DNA from: Ceratotherium simum simum
Taxonomy: Eukaryota > Chordata > Mammalia > Perissodactyla > Rhinocerotidae
Direction: 5' to 3'
Length of the DNA: 64,000 bases
Assembly: GCF_000283155.1 (NCBI RefSeq)
Contig: NW_004454179.1
Coordinates: 10,256,661-10,320,660, forward strand
The translations under genes were made by a program, and so were the position numbers. Positions 22,960 to 32,938 of the stretch are shown piece by piece. Numbering within the stretch: position 1 is the stretch's first letter; each line of letters starts with the position of its first letter. The notes beneath the pieces are model-generated. The model made no database searches, had not been told where the DNA came from, and saw nothing but the letters and a program-made list of their open reading frames with translations.

Positions 22960-24340
22960 CTTCTATCCTATAGACCTGCTGGCCCAGTTTCTCCTGGCTT
23001 GACTATTTTTCCGGCTCCCTAATAGGGTGGCCCACCGGCGGCAGCCACCTGGCAGGCCCGTGCCACTAAGAGGCCGCTTTGGTGGCCAAGTGGCTTGCAT
23101 TGTCATTTCCCCCTCCAAGGGGCTGCGAAGGGCTAGGCAGGTCGCTAGAACCTCTTGTGAGGAGAAGCCGGGTTGAAGGGGGAGGGGCCAGGGAGGATAA
23201 AGGCGCAGCACGTGCGCCCGGCCTCCACAGGACCAACAGACAGAGCGGGCGGGGCCCGCCCGGAGTCAGGCCCCCCGGGCTTCACGCAGGGAGCCCAAAT
23301 ATTGGGAACAAAAGCGGGAAAAGAGGAGTGAGAGCAGGAGGGAGGGAGGGAGCAAGGGAGGGAGCGAGGAAGCAGAAATTAGGGGGTCTCAGATGAAAAA
23401 AAAGAAAGTAGCTTTAGGGGGAATGTGCCGTGGAGTGTGAAATTGCAGCCCATGGTGCTCCATATTGTACCAGAAGCTCTTCCAAAAAAAAAAAAAAAAA
23501 GAAAAAAACCCATCCTCCAACGTGACCAGAGGGCTAGGAAGGGGGAGAGGCGGGGAGAGAATGGGGAGGAGGAGGGGAAAGGGCCAGGCGGGAGCCGGTC
23601 CGGCCGAGCTAGAGAGGCGGCCCGGGTGCGTGCACCGGCTTCCTGGGATCTGATCGCCGCGAGTATGAGCCCCAGGGCGCGCCGGGCCCCTGGGGGCGAG
23701 TGGGCCGCAGCCGTCCGGGACTTGGATTGTCAGACGAACTTTTTTCTTTTTTCTTTTTTGTGGTGGTGGTGATAACTTCCAAAACGGTACTAATTCAGAA
23801 AAGGAGCTCGGCTGCTGCTCTGCTCTACCCTCCTCTCTTCCCTCCTCCGTTTCTGCTTCTCTTCCCTTCGGACTAGTTTTTCCCTCCTTGGTTCTAAACA
23901 GCTTTTTTTCCCCCTGAACTTTAATGCGTTTAATTTGGTCCGCGCTGTGGGGAGCATTTCCTAGGGAGATACATTTAATTTCGGCATTTCTAATCCCCTC
24001 CCTCCGAGCCCCGGCCCTGGCTCCCCTCGCCGCTCCCCAGGAGGTGGAAGGAGTGGAAGGAGGAAGGCAGGCCCAGGCCACGTGGGAGGGGCACGGCAGG
24101 GATGCTCCCGCGTGCCTGCCAGGCGCCCCGCAGCCCAGCCGCCTTCCCAAACTGCTCGAGGTCGGGAGCCTGGGCCCGGTCAGGGCCCTGCCTGTGGCGA
24201 GGAGGTGGCCACGCCTCTGCCTTTCCTCGCCTGGGCAGAAAGCGCTGGGCCGGGAAATGGGAAACTGGGGAAGAAGCAGAAGAGTGGCGAAGGGACCGGG
24301 AGCAAGCGGGGACGGTGGACAGGGTCTGTACGAGCACTTC
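22960..24340. promoter_or_regulatory. CpG-rich region with short AT-rich inserts
   Basis: CpG-rich DNA with (GGGA)n runs at 23334-23375, a poly-A tract at 23484-23510 and two AT-rich probably conserved pieces (23395-23480; 23905-24000, the latter with tttaatgcgtttaatttgg). The long minus-strand ORF here is not a gene. Confidence 0.4.
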
Positions 24341-24614
24341 ACTTCATGGGCCGTCTACCCAGAAACGCATTTGGGAGCTTGGGGTGCTAGCCGCGCTTGG
24401 TTTGGCTTGAGGCACCCGTGCATGTGTACACTTGTAGGGGAGCTCCGTGGGGACCACTGCCTCTAGAACACTTACACCCTGGCAGAGCAGGCCCGGGACA
24501 GGCGGAGAGCCAGGTGGGCTGCAACTCCTCGATGAGGAAGGAGGCAAGGGGGGGGGGCGCTCCGGGCACCCGGCAAGCCTGGCAGGGAAAGGAGCATAGA
24601 AAGCGAAGGAACAG

Positions 24615-24735
24615 AGATCCACAAGGAAGATTTATTGGGCAGATCAGATGCAAGGAGGCGGCTAATGAAGCAAATCCTGAGATGGGTATCAGAGCAACTC
24701 CCCAAAAGTTTATTTGCCTTTAAATTTCCGCAGGG
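24615..24735. promoter_or_regulatory. AT-rich block, possible enhancer
   Basis: agatttattgggcagatcag, ggctaatgaagcaaatcc and tttgcctttaaatttcc form a non-repetitive AT-rich piece in GC-rich surroundings. A pyrimidine tract (24888-24960) follows. Confidence 0.3.
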
Positions 24736-25810
24736 AGGCGGGCACCTTGTTTGAAGTGTAAATGCCCCTAGCTTGGGGGGGTGGAAGGGCCGCTTTGAAA
24801 ACACCAGAGAGAAAAGGTTCATTTAGAGGCAGACGGGAAAAGCAACCAACCCTGACAGGTCGGAGCCCGGGTTGTGTTTGGGGTTGAGTTGCTTTCTTTC
24901 TTTCTGTTTCTTTTCCTCTTTCCTTTTCCCTTTTTTCCTTTCTTGCCTTTTTCTCCTCTACTAGACTCTATAGAGAAGAAAAGGAAGAACAGGAAAGGGC
25001 GCATCAGAGGGAGAGGCCAGCCCTTCAGCCTGGAGCCCTAGGAGAAGGCAGAGCCTTGGCTAAAAGGATTTCTAATCAGGAAGCATTGCTCTTTGACTTT
25101 CTAGACCCAGAAATGGGCTGGAGCTAAGGAGGAAGCCAGCAGGGGCTGACCTGGTTGGAGGGGGGGTGAGTGTCCAGCTAGTGCAATGCTGGGGAAAGGG
25201 TCCCAGGAACAGGGGAGGTTTCTGGAATCTCAAGGGCTACCTGGGAATTGGACTATCATGGAAGGGTCTTCACGCCTCAGGGGGTATATGTGAAGGATAG
25301 ATGTGTGAGTACAACTTCCAGCACATTTTGTGCATTAAGTCCCCTACTTTACAAAACGTGAAAATCTCTCTTGCCCTATATGTGAAAATGCCTGTTGTCT
25401 GCACTCACACTCCATTGTATGTGCAACAGAGATATGTCTAGCTGGTTCTAGAAAAATCTATGTATAGAGAGGGGTTCTGCCCTCAGTCTTGTTCCTCCAA
25501 TAGTCCAGACTCCCCAGGACTTAACTTCCTGGACCAACATAGGGAGACGTGGGGCAAAGGGCTCCTTTAGCTCTGAACTCCTCCCAGTAAAGACCTTTTC
25601 TGGATGCCTCCCCGCCTCCAGCCCAATTCTGGATTAACTACCTCCCTAAAGGAAGCCCAAGGCTGTACCAGCTGATACCACCTGAGAGCCCCTTGCTCCC
25701 AGGCCTGGGAGCCTTTCCCTTTAGGGTTCGCGAACTCCTGTTTTCCTTTTTCGCTCGCCACACGAAGTTAGTGCGTGTTCGTGGGGTTGTGAGGCCAAAG
25801 CAAACCCGGG

Positions 25811-25825
25811 AGCGCCATCTGCAGG
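25811..25825 (-). promoter_or_regulatory. candidate CTCF site
   Basis: Read on the minus strand the site is CCTGCAGATGGCGCT, which fits the CTCF core consensus CCASYAGRKGGCRSY at 14 of 15 positions. It lies 2.5 kb upstream of the PAX2 ATG at the left edge of the proximal CpG-rich domain. Occupancy is unknown. Confidence 0.5.
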
Positions 25826-26384
25826 TCTCGAGAGGAAGAGACTGACCTTCGGGGCTGGATCCTGCGCCTTCCACCTCCCGCCCAAGGGAACCAGCTTGGC
25901 CTCCCAAAGGAAGTCGAGGTGGGGGCTGGGAGAGAGGGGGCGGGCGGGCGGGCAGGGAGGGATTTTTTCCTCCCAGAAGTTACTGCGCAGGTGGATTAAC
26001 CGGATCGGGCTCAGAAGGATCCAGGAAGAAGGGCAAATGCTAGGATCTCTGCGGACCCGGCCCCCTAAGTGGGAGGCTCAGAACCCTGTGGGGCTGAGCT
26101 CGGCCCTGCCGACGATTAAGGGCGCTCGGAAAACCTGGGTGCAAGAGGCCCAGTGGAGTCTTCTCTTGGCTGAGTCGGGCAGATGCGGCCCCCATGCTAG
26201 CTGCCGTCTGGGCTCCGGCCAGTGGGACAGCAGCACGAGTCCGCGGAGCCTCCGCGGCGCCAGGGACTGCAGTCAGGGGCCAGAGGAGCCTTGAGTCCGG
26301 GCGGCCGGAGCGCAGCGCGGGCTTCCCTGAGCCGCCCTTTCGCAGACCCAGGGAAGCGGTGGGAGGGAGCGAAGGAGGGAGAGT

Positions 26385-26480
26385 TAAAACATCAGCTGAA
26401 GTGCCAAGATGATTTATGAGACGAGGGAAAATATTTCATAAAGATCTCCCGGATATTCTGTACTTAACCAGTTAGGAGAC
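26385..26480. promoter_or_regulatory. AT-rich block, possible proximal enhancer
   Basis: gatgatttatgagacgagg, aaaatatttcataaagatc and gtacttaaccagttagg form a short AT-rich stretch inside CpG-rich DNA, about 1.9 kb upstream of the ATG. Confidence 0.35.
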
Positions 26481-27243
26481 AAAGGGCTTCTCCCGCCTGG
26501 TGCGTGAGAGCGGACCCGAGCGAGCGAGGGAGCCAGGGCGGGCGACGTCTGCAGAGGCTGGGCCAGCGGCTCTGGCAGGAGCGAGGCCGGGCCCAGCGCG
26601 CTGCGCCTCCTGTGCACTAGCTCCGGAACCGCCAAGCTGGCAGCGGGCGGCGCTCAGCCGCGTTCGCAGCCTCTTCTCCCCAGCCGGGGAGAGCAAGCCC
26701 TAGTCTCCCGCGTCCTCTGCCTCCAAGACTAGTCGCTCTGCGCCGTCTCCTTCCTCAAGCACCCCCCTCCCCGGCCACCGGAGGGCCCAGGAGCCAAGTC
26801 CTTGGGCTCTCCCATTGTCCGCTGGGTCCCACTGAGGCAGGTGGGTCTTTGCCGGAGGTCTCCAACTCGATTCTAAATCGAGCGTTCTGGACTGCCCAGA
26901 CTCCGATGGGCAAGGGGACGAGGGAAGCCCTACGCGCAGCCGCGCGTGGGACGGGAGAGGACAAACTGACGGGGCACTTTGCCCCGGAATGAGAATTGGG
27001 GGTGCGTGGGTGGGGAGGTACCTCAGGAGGGAAAGGCGAAAGGGAAGGACCAGAGAGGAAGGAAGAACCAGGGAGGAACGGAAGGGAACTCAGAGCTGAG
27101 AGTAAGAGGGTTAGGACTAGGGATGCGACCCTGGCTCGGGGCCCCGTGGACCATGCGGGCATTAGCCGGTGGATGGCAGGGCTGGGTGAGTTGGGACTAT
27201 GAGCCCGGCTTCCGAGCACGGCGCGCTCCGCGGCCCTCTGTCG

Positions 27244-27340
27244 TTGCCTGAATATTCATTAGACTGGCCGCTCTTTATCCTTATCTAACGTTTATCTTAT
27301 CGGCGAGTTTCATTTCTCAGTGTAGTTTTAATCCCGGGCT
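27244..27340. promoter_or_regulatory. PAX2: proximal AT-rich element with four GATA cores
   Basis: TATC (GATA on the minus strand) occurs at 27276, 27282, 27293 and 27298 within 26 bp. Two of them are TTATCT, the full WGATAR consensus in reverse. The block also has aatattcatt and tagttttaatccc. It lies about 1 kb upstream of the ATG, just before the C-rich promoter stretch. Confidence 0.45.
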
Positions 27341-27925
27341 CCCCTTCTCCCTCCCCCTTGCCCGCTCCCCTCCCTCCCTCTTTCTTCGCCCGCTCCCTCC
27401 CTCCCTCCCGTTTCCCCCTCCCCTACCCTCCCCTCGCCGGCACCGGAGTGACAGGCGCGGGGCCCTCCTCGCCGAGGCTCGGGGCTCCAGCGCTGGCGAA
27501 TCACAGAGTGGTGGAATCTATTGCCTTTGTCTGACAAGTCATCCATCTCCCAGCGCGGGGAGGGGGAGGGGGTCTGGAGGGGGCTTTGCAGCTTTTAGAG
27601 AGACACACACCGGGAGCCGAGACTCCAGTCTCCGGCCGAGTCTTCTCGCAGCCGCAACCCACCTGGGGCCAGCCTAGTGCTGCCGGCGCCGCTCGGCTCC
27701 CTCCCTCCCTCCCGGCCCTTCGGCCTCGGCGGCGTGCGCCTGCCTTTTCCGGGGGCGGGGGCCCGGCTCGCGCTCTCCTCTCCCGAAGGCGCCCGCTCGG
27801 ACATCCCGAGGATTGCTACTTCTCTGCCAACTTCGCCAACTCACCGGCACTTGGAGCTGCCCGGCCCCCGCCGGGCGCCCTCGGGCCGCCCCAGCTCCTC
27901 GCCCTTTCCGAACACCGCCTCTCGG

Positions 27926-27949
27926 ATGACAGAGTTCCAGGGGAGCTGA
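27926..27949 (+). other. upstream ORF 1 in the PAX2 leader
   Basis: An ATG followed by six further codons (MTEFQGS) and TGA, 363 bases before the end of the leader and in a frame different from PAX2. It is the first ATG after about 27600. The context has C at -3 and A at +4, so it is probably a weak initiator. It is present only in transcripts starting at the proximal promoter. Confidence 0.5.
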
Positions 27950-28003
27950 GCGAGTCGCCTCCCCCGCCCAGCCTCAGCCCTGGCCGGAGCTGCCACGCGC
28001 GCC

Positions 28004-28057
28004 ATGCGCCCCCAGATCCCCCCGGCCCGGCCCGCCACCCTGGGGCCGTTCTGCTGA
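28004..28057 (+). other. upstream ORF 2 in the PAX2 leader
   Basis: An ATG with G at -3 (gccATG) opens 17 codons rich in Pro and Arg and closes at TGA, 254 bases before the PAX2 ATG and out of frame with it. The context is better than that of uORF 1. Ribosomes would have to reinitiate or leak past it to reach PAX2. The internal acceptor at 28243 would remove it. Confidence 0.5.
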
Positions 28058-28243
28058 CCGCCCAACCCCGCGCCCCGACGGTGGGAAGTTGCGGCCGCTG
28101 GCTGCGGTTGCAATCTTCGGCCGGCCGGCCCGGGAGGAGTCCCTGCGGGGAGCGCAGCGCGGCGCCCCCCGCCCCCGGGCGCCCCGCCGGAGCCGGGCGC
28201 CCGCTCACCCTCCCCCCCACCGTCCCTCCCTTTTCTCCTCAAG

Positions 28244-28354
28244 TCCTGAAGTTGAGTTTGAGAGGCGACACGGCGGCGGCGGCCGCGCTGCTCCCGCTCC
28301 TCTGCCTCCCCATGGATATGCACTGCAAAGCAGACCCCTTCTCCGCGATGCACC
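28244..28354 (+). other. PAX2: candidate alternative exon body: internal acceptor in PAX2 exon 1
   Basis: A tract of C and T from about 28203 (cgtccctcccttttctcctcaag) ends at AG 28242-28243 and looks like a strong 3' splice site inside the annotated leader. The exon from 28244 to the exon 1 donor is 111 nt. Spliced to the donor at 17743 it would give a phase-1 junction codon GTC, then 22 codons to the standard ATG, with a hydrophobic Ala/Leu run (TAAAAALLPLLCLP). Splicing here removes both upstream ORFs. Confidence 0.5.
28312..28354 (+). CDS. PAX2: PAX2 coding exon 1 (residues 1-14 and first base of codon 15)
   Basis: This exon encodes the N terminus MDMHCKADPFSAMH. That sequence is characteristic of PAX2; as I recall, PAX5 and PAX8 have unrelated N termini before the shared GHGG. 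The start is chosen because it gives exactly this protein. The context is weak at -3 (C) but has G at +4, and a second ATG follows at codon 3. The exon ends CACC|GTGAGT, a good donor, leaving phase 1. The reading frame stays open upstream of the ATG for about 240 codons because the leader is very GC-rich. PAX2 is a nuclear DNA-binding transcription factor needed for nephric duct, ureteric bud, optic stalk, otic vesicle and midbrain-hindbrain boundary development (established for the family). Confidence 0.97.
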
Positions 28355-31300
28355 GTGAGTACCGGCGCCCGGCTCCTGTCCCAGCTCGGGGCTCCCAGTC
28401 CCAACCCTCTCCCATCCTGGCGCGGCCCTAGCCCCCTGAGCTCATGTCCCATCTTGGAGCCCACGCTGGCTTCTCCTTGTCCCTCCTTTCCTCCCTCTTT
28501 CCCTCATTTCCCAGTGTTTCTAAGGCCTCTGGTTTCTCTCCCTTCTTTCTGTCACTGATACTTCTCCCTCTGCCTGCTTTCCTACTTTCCCTGGTGCCCA
28601 TCACCTGCCTGCCTTCCACCTGCTCCTTCTTAGGTCGTGAATTCACAGCCCCTGGCCCTGGCTCCAGCCACCCTACTCCCTGGTCACCCTCTTGCCCTGG
28701 GCTGGGGGACTAATAGACAGGCAGTTTTCAGGGTTTTGTATTGTGTTGTTTTCTTTCTCTCTCTCCCTCTCTGCCTCCTCCTCCCTCCCCTCATCTCTAC
28801 CTCTCTGTAACACAGAACTTAGAGTGTGGCTGTCCAGGAGGAGACTCCTAGCATGGGCAGCCTCAGTGTCAGGACAATCAGGCAGAAGAGTGTGGGGGTG
28901 GGGTGCCCCCTTCTGACCCTCAGCTCCCAGCATCTCTGGGCCCTGCCAGCCCAGCCAAGGCTTCTTGTGGGCTGCTTTGAAATACTTCCTTACTCTTTTC
29001 TTTTCTACCTCCCCTACCTCTCCTTCCCCTTCCCTTCTCCTTGAGTTGGGAGTCTGAGATTGGCAGGACCTCGTGGTCATCTTTCTCCACCTCTCCCTGG
29101 GAGATGCTCTAAAAACAAAGAGGGGTTCCAAGGAGAAATCGAAGTCAGCAAGAGATGGAGTAGAGGAGGCTTCCAGGCGGCCCCTGGGCAGAGCAAAGCT
29201 CTGCTTCCAGTTCTGGAGGCTCCTTGCTGGCCTCCCATTCCCTGGTGAGGACAGTACAGCCAGTGACCCTGCCAGGGCTAGGCAAAGACAAGGAAAATGA
29301 GAGGGAAAGAACAAAAGGAAGGCAAATGCCAAAGCCAGGAAGAAAGGAGAGAGAAACCAAAACCAGGGGAAGGAAATGAAAGAAAACAGAAAGGATGTTA
29401 CAGAAAAAAAGAGAAAAGAAATGAAAAAATAGGAAAAGAGGGAATTATTTTCAAGAAATTTGAATTTATCTAATTCATGTCATATGTCCTTAGCTTGGAA
29501 AACAATTCAGAGATTTTTTTGTGGGATTTTTTTTTAAAGATAGACTCTAGATAGAAAACTTCTTCTCTGTAGATTAATAATTAAGGATGATTTGTAACTT
29601 TTCACAGGGAAACTTTTTAGACCTGGCTTGGATCTGTGCTACGGACAAGAGAGCCGAGGAGAGAGAGCTGTGTTTTTCTCTAAGCATACATTTAGCATTA
29701 CAGGGGGAGCTTTAAAAAATACTCCTGCGAATGAAATATATTTCCCTAAATAATTTCCAAGCACAGGAAATCCGAGCCAGGGGCCTGGGGCCGCCGCGGG
29801 TCTCCTTTTCGGAGGGAGTGGAACCCGGTCCACACGCCGCCTTGGCCCAGCCCGCCGGCCTCCTGGCCCGGCTGTCTCTGCTCTCACTCTCCTCTCTGGC
29901 CGATTCCGCGGGGGATCCTCGGAGTCTCAGTCGTCCACTGGGTGCCACTTTGAAGCCTAACGGAGAGCAAGGCAAGCTGAAGGTGGTTGGAGGAAGGGAG
30001 AGATCGCCGCGCGGGCCGGCGGGCTGACAGGCTGGCCGGCAAGCAGCCGCAGCCCGAGTCGGCGCCGGCGGCAGTGGCGCATTCCAGGCCCGACTCAGCG
30101 CCGGCTCCCCGGCCCCCACCCTGGACTCCCGCCGTGCCCCTTCCCATCCCTACTTCTTATATTGGGGACGAGGGGCCGGGCCCAGAGCCCGGGGAGGCTG
30201 AATTATTCATCTTTAATCTGCCCGCAGCTGCCGCCTTTTCATAACGGTAACGCGAGTTCTCCCGGGGCCTAAATTATTGATGATCGGGGTTGGGAGGGAA
30301 GGGAGGGGTGAGGAGTGGGGCTAGACGTAGGGAGACTAGCGGGGATGGGGTCGTAAAATAGAGGCTCCGGCCTCCCTCAGCCTCCAGATCAGAGGCCTCT
30401 CCCCGGGGGTTTTGTGGGCCCTTGCTCTTGGCTCCCCCAGAAGAGGACGGGAGAGAAATTAGCGGGGCGCAGATGTCCCCGCTTTCTCCGAAAGTCGCCT
30501 GAGGCTAGTAGGGCAGGGGCTGCAGGTTGCCGGCCCGGTCCGACCCAACTCGGCCGCTAGAAGTCTCTGCGTTTGGATTGCTCAGTAACTGCGGCTGTGG
30601 GTTGATCGCCCTGGGTGCAGGATTTCTAGACTGCTGTAGGCCAGGGAGAATAGGGCACCGGGCACCACCCTCAGGCTTGGCATCCGGTGACCACCTCGGC
30701 TCCGAGGTTGGGAGCCCACGCTGGAGTCGGACTGGAGACCCAGCGCCCTTCTCTTCACCAGGAGAGCAAACGCCCTTGTCGCGTGGTTTCCTGGGCGGCT
30801 GCTGAGGTCTAAGAGGTCAGAGGGACGTGAGCTGGCTCAGGCTGGCTGCACAGGGTGCCCCGTGAGCCCTCAGCCCGCCTGGGCGATCTGTACCACGCGC
30901 CCTGGGTGAGGAGGTGGGCCCCAAGCCTGGCGCAGCGCTTGAGGCGGGCGAGCCCAAGCAGCCTGCGTTCTCTCGCTGCTGCCGGGCTCCGCGCAGCTCT
31001 CGCTGCCTCCCGATCTCTGAGCGCAGCAGACTCCGTGCCCCAGCCTCTTCAGCCTTCCCTCCTCCAGGTGGCTTTCTTTGAACTTTACATACTAGGGAGG
31101 CCAGGGGTAAAATATGGTCCCCCAAACATCTAAAAATAGAAAACATAAAGGAAAGAAAAACTCTCGATCAACAAACAAAACAAAAACACAGGGAAGGAGG
31201 TAGGAAAACTCCAACTTCCAGTAAAAATAAATACATGGAGAGAAGCTGGGAGCAAAAGTGGGCAATGTCAGGCGCTTAGCCCCGCTCTGTGCTCGGAGCC

Positions 31301-31821
31301 TGTATGTACGGAGTCAGCTGGATACATACCCCCCAAAATCATCCGCCTCCAAGCTCGCACGCGCCGCCGACAACTCCCTCTTGGCTGCGGCTCAGGCGGG
31401 ATCCCGCTCCGCGCTGGTTCGGTCCTCCGCCCGGCCCTTCCTTTCTTCTCTTTCCTGCATTTTTTCCTGCTGGCATTAATTCTCCGTTTGCTGTTTTTCT
31501 ACCCCTCTTCCCTCTTTTCTGTCGCCCTGCTTCTCCATTCCTTCCCTCACTTTCTCCCTGGCGTCACACTGTTCTTAGAGCCCCGTTCTTTCCCAGCCCT
31601 CCGCCCAGCGTCTGCGCCCCCGCGTCTCTACCGCCCTGCGGGTTCCAAACCTCAATCCTCCACGTTGCGATGGGGGGGGGGGGCTACCGTTCTCCCGCGA
31701 GTCCGGGAACATGCTCCTCCGCCCTACCTGCTCCCTTCGCACGTCCTGGGCCGCGAACCCTGACTAATGGCTGGTCCCTGCTGTGTGTGGGGTGTTGTGT
31801 TTTTTTCTTGTCTCTCCCCAG
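28355..31821 (+). other. PAX2: PAX2 intron 1 (3467 bp)
   Basis: GT-AG intron. The first kilobase is C/T-rich and shows no recognised element. 29260-29450 is purine-rich and partly poly-A-like. 29450-29780 is AT-rich and probably conserved. 29780-30260 and about 30400-31780 are CpG-rich. There is no interspersed repeat that I can recognise. A 12-G homopolymer sits at 31672-31683, 138 bases before exon 2. Confidence 0.9.
29450..29780. promoter_or_regulatory. AT-rich block in intron 1, possible enhancer
   Basis: Non-repetitive AT-rich sequence with taattcatgtcatatg (29471), tagattaataattaagg (29570) and aaatatatttccctaaataatttcc (29733), directly followed by a CpG-rich block (29780-30260). Confidence 0.35.
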
Positions 31822-31990
31822 CAGGGCACGGGGGTGTGAACCAGCTTGGGGGGGTGTTTGTGAACGGCCGGCCCCTGCCCGACGTGGTGAGGCAGCGCAT
31901 CGTGGAGCTGGCCCACCAGGGTGTGCGGCCCTGCGACATCTCCCGGCAGCTGCGGGTCAGCCACGGCTGTGTCAGCAAAATCCTGGGCAG
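31822..31990 (+). CDS. PAX2: PAX2 coding exon 2 (paired domain, N-terminal subdomain)
   Basis: This exon encodes residues 15-70 plus two bases of codon 71: the start of the paired domain (from [10 protein letters not shown]) through SKILGR. It covers the beta-hairpin and the first helix-turn-helix (PAI subdomain), which contacts DNA. The acceptor follows a long pyrimidine tract and is a tandem NAGNAG (cccagCAGgg), so the exon can be 169 nt as given or 166 nt starting at 31825; both keep frame. The donor is CAG|GTGAGG. A run of seven G (31848-31854, coding positions 70-76) is intact here. In human PAX2 the same run is the recurrent frameshift site of renal-coloboma (papillorenal) syndrome. Confidence 0.98.

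Positions 31991-32938
<948 letters not shown>

Larger units (their letters stand above)
1..27599. other. 5' flank of PAX2, no protein-coding gene recognised
   Basis: 1-10.9 kb is a mix of unique DNA, old repeats, GT/GA-rich minisatellites and a CpG-rich block with an assembly gap. 2.44-3.1, 8.0-9.3 and 10.9-11.3 kb hold nothing I can identify. 11-27.6 kb is dominated by CpG islands alternating with AT-rich blocks. I found only small MIR remnants (about 15.8 and 22.7 kb) there. The human locus has an antisense lncRNA upstream of PAX2; I cannot place exons for it from sequence alone. Confidence 0.8.
27600..28311 (+). promoter_or_regulatory. PAX2: PAX2 proximal promoter region and 5' leader of exon 1
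   Basis: This is CpG-rich DNA without a TATA box directly upstream of the main ATG. The transcription start cannot be fixed from sequence; a leader of about 0.7 kb is inferred from memory of human PAX2 mRNAs. It holds two upstream ORFs that end before the main ATG and a (CGG/GCC)-rich stretch just before the start codon. At 28203-28243 there is a long pyrimidine tract ending in ctcctcaag, which reads as an internal splice acceptor. A G-quadruplex-capable run lies just upstream (27557-27583). Confidence 0.6.
27400..28440. promoter_or_regulatory. PAX2: CpG island of the proximal PAX2 promoter and exon 1
   Basis: Very GC-rich with dense CpG through the leader and exon 1 and into the start of intron 1. 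The conserved-looking stretch gaatcacagagtggtggaatc (27498-27518) and a G-quadruplex-capable run (27557-27583) precede the leader. Confidence 0.6.

Noticed and set aside
23389..24342. 317-codon minus-strand ORF
   Set aside because: Lies in CpG-rich DNA, ends in low-complexity Phe/Lys runs from poly-A/poly-T, shows no domain and no splice context; stops are simply rare at this composition.
1..27599. Exons of the PAX2 antisense lncRNA known upstream in human
   Set aside because: Minus-strand splice consensus sites occur by chance throughout, and nothing distinguishes real exons without transcript data.
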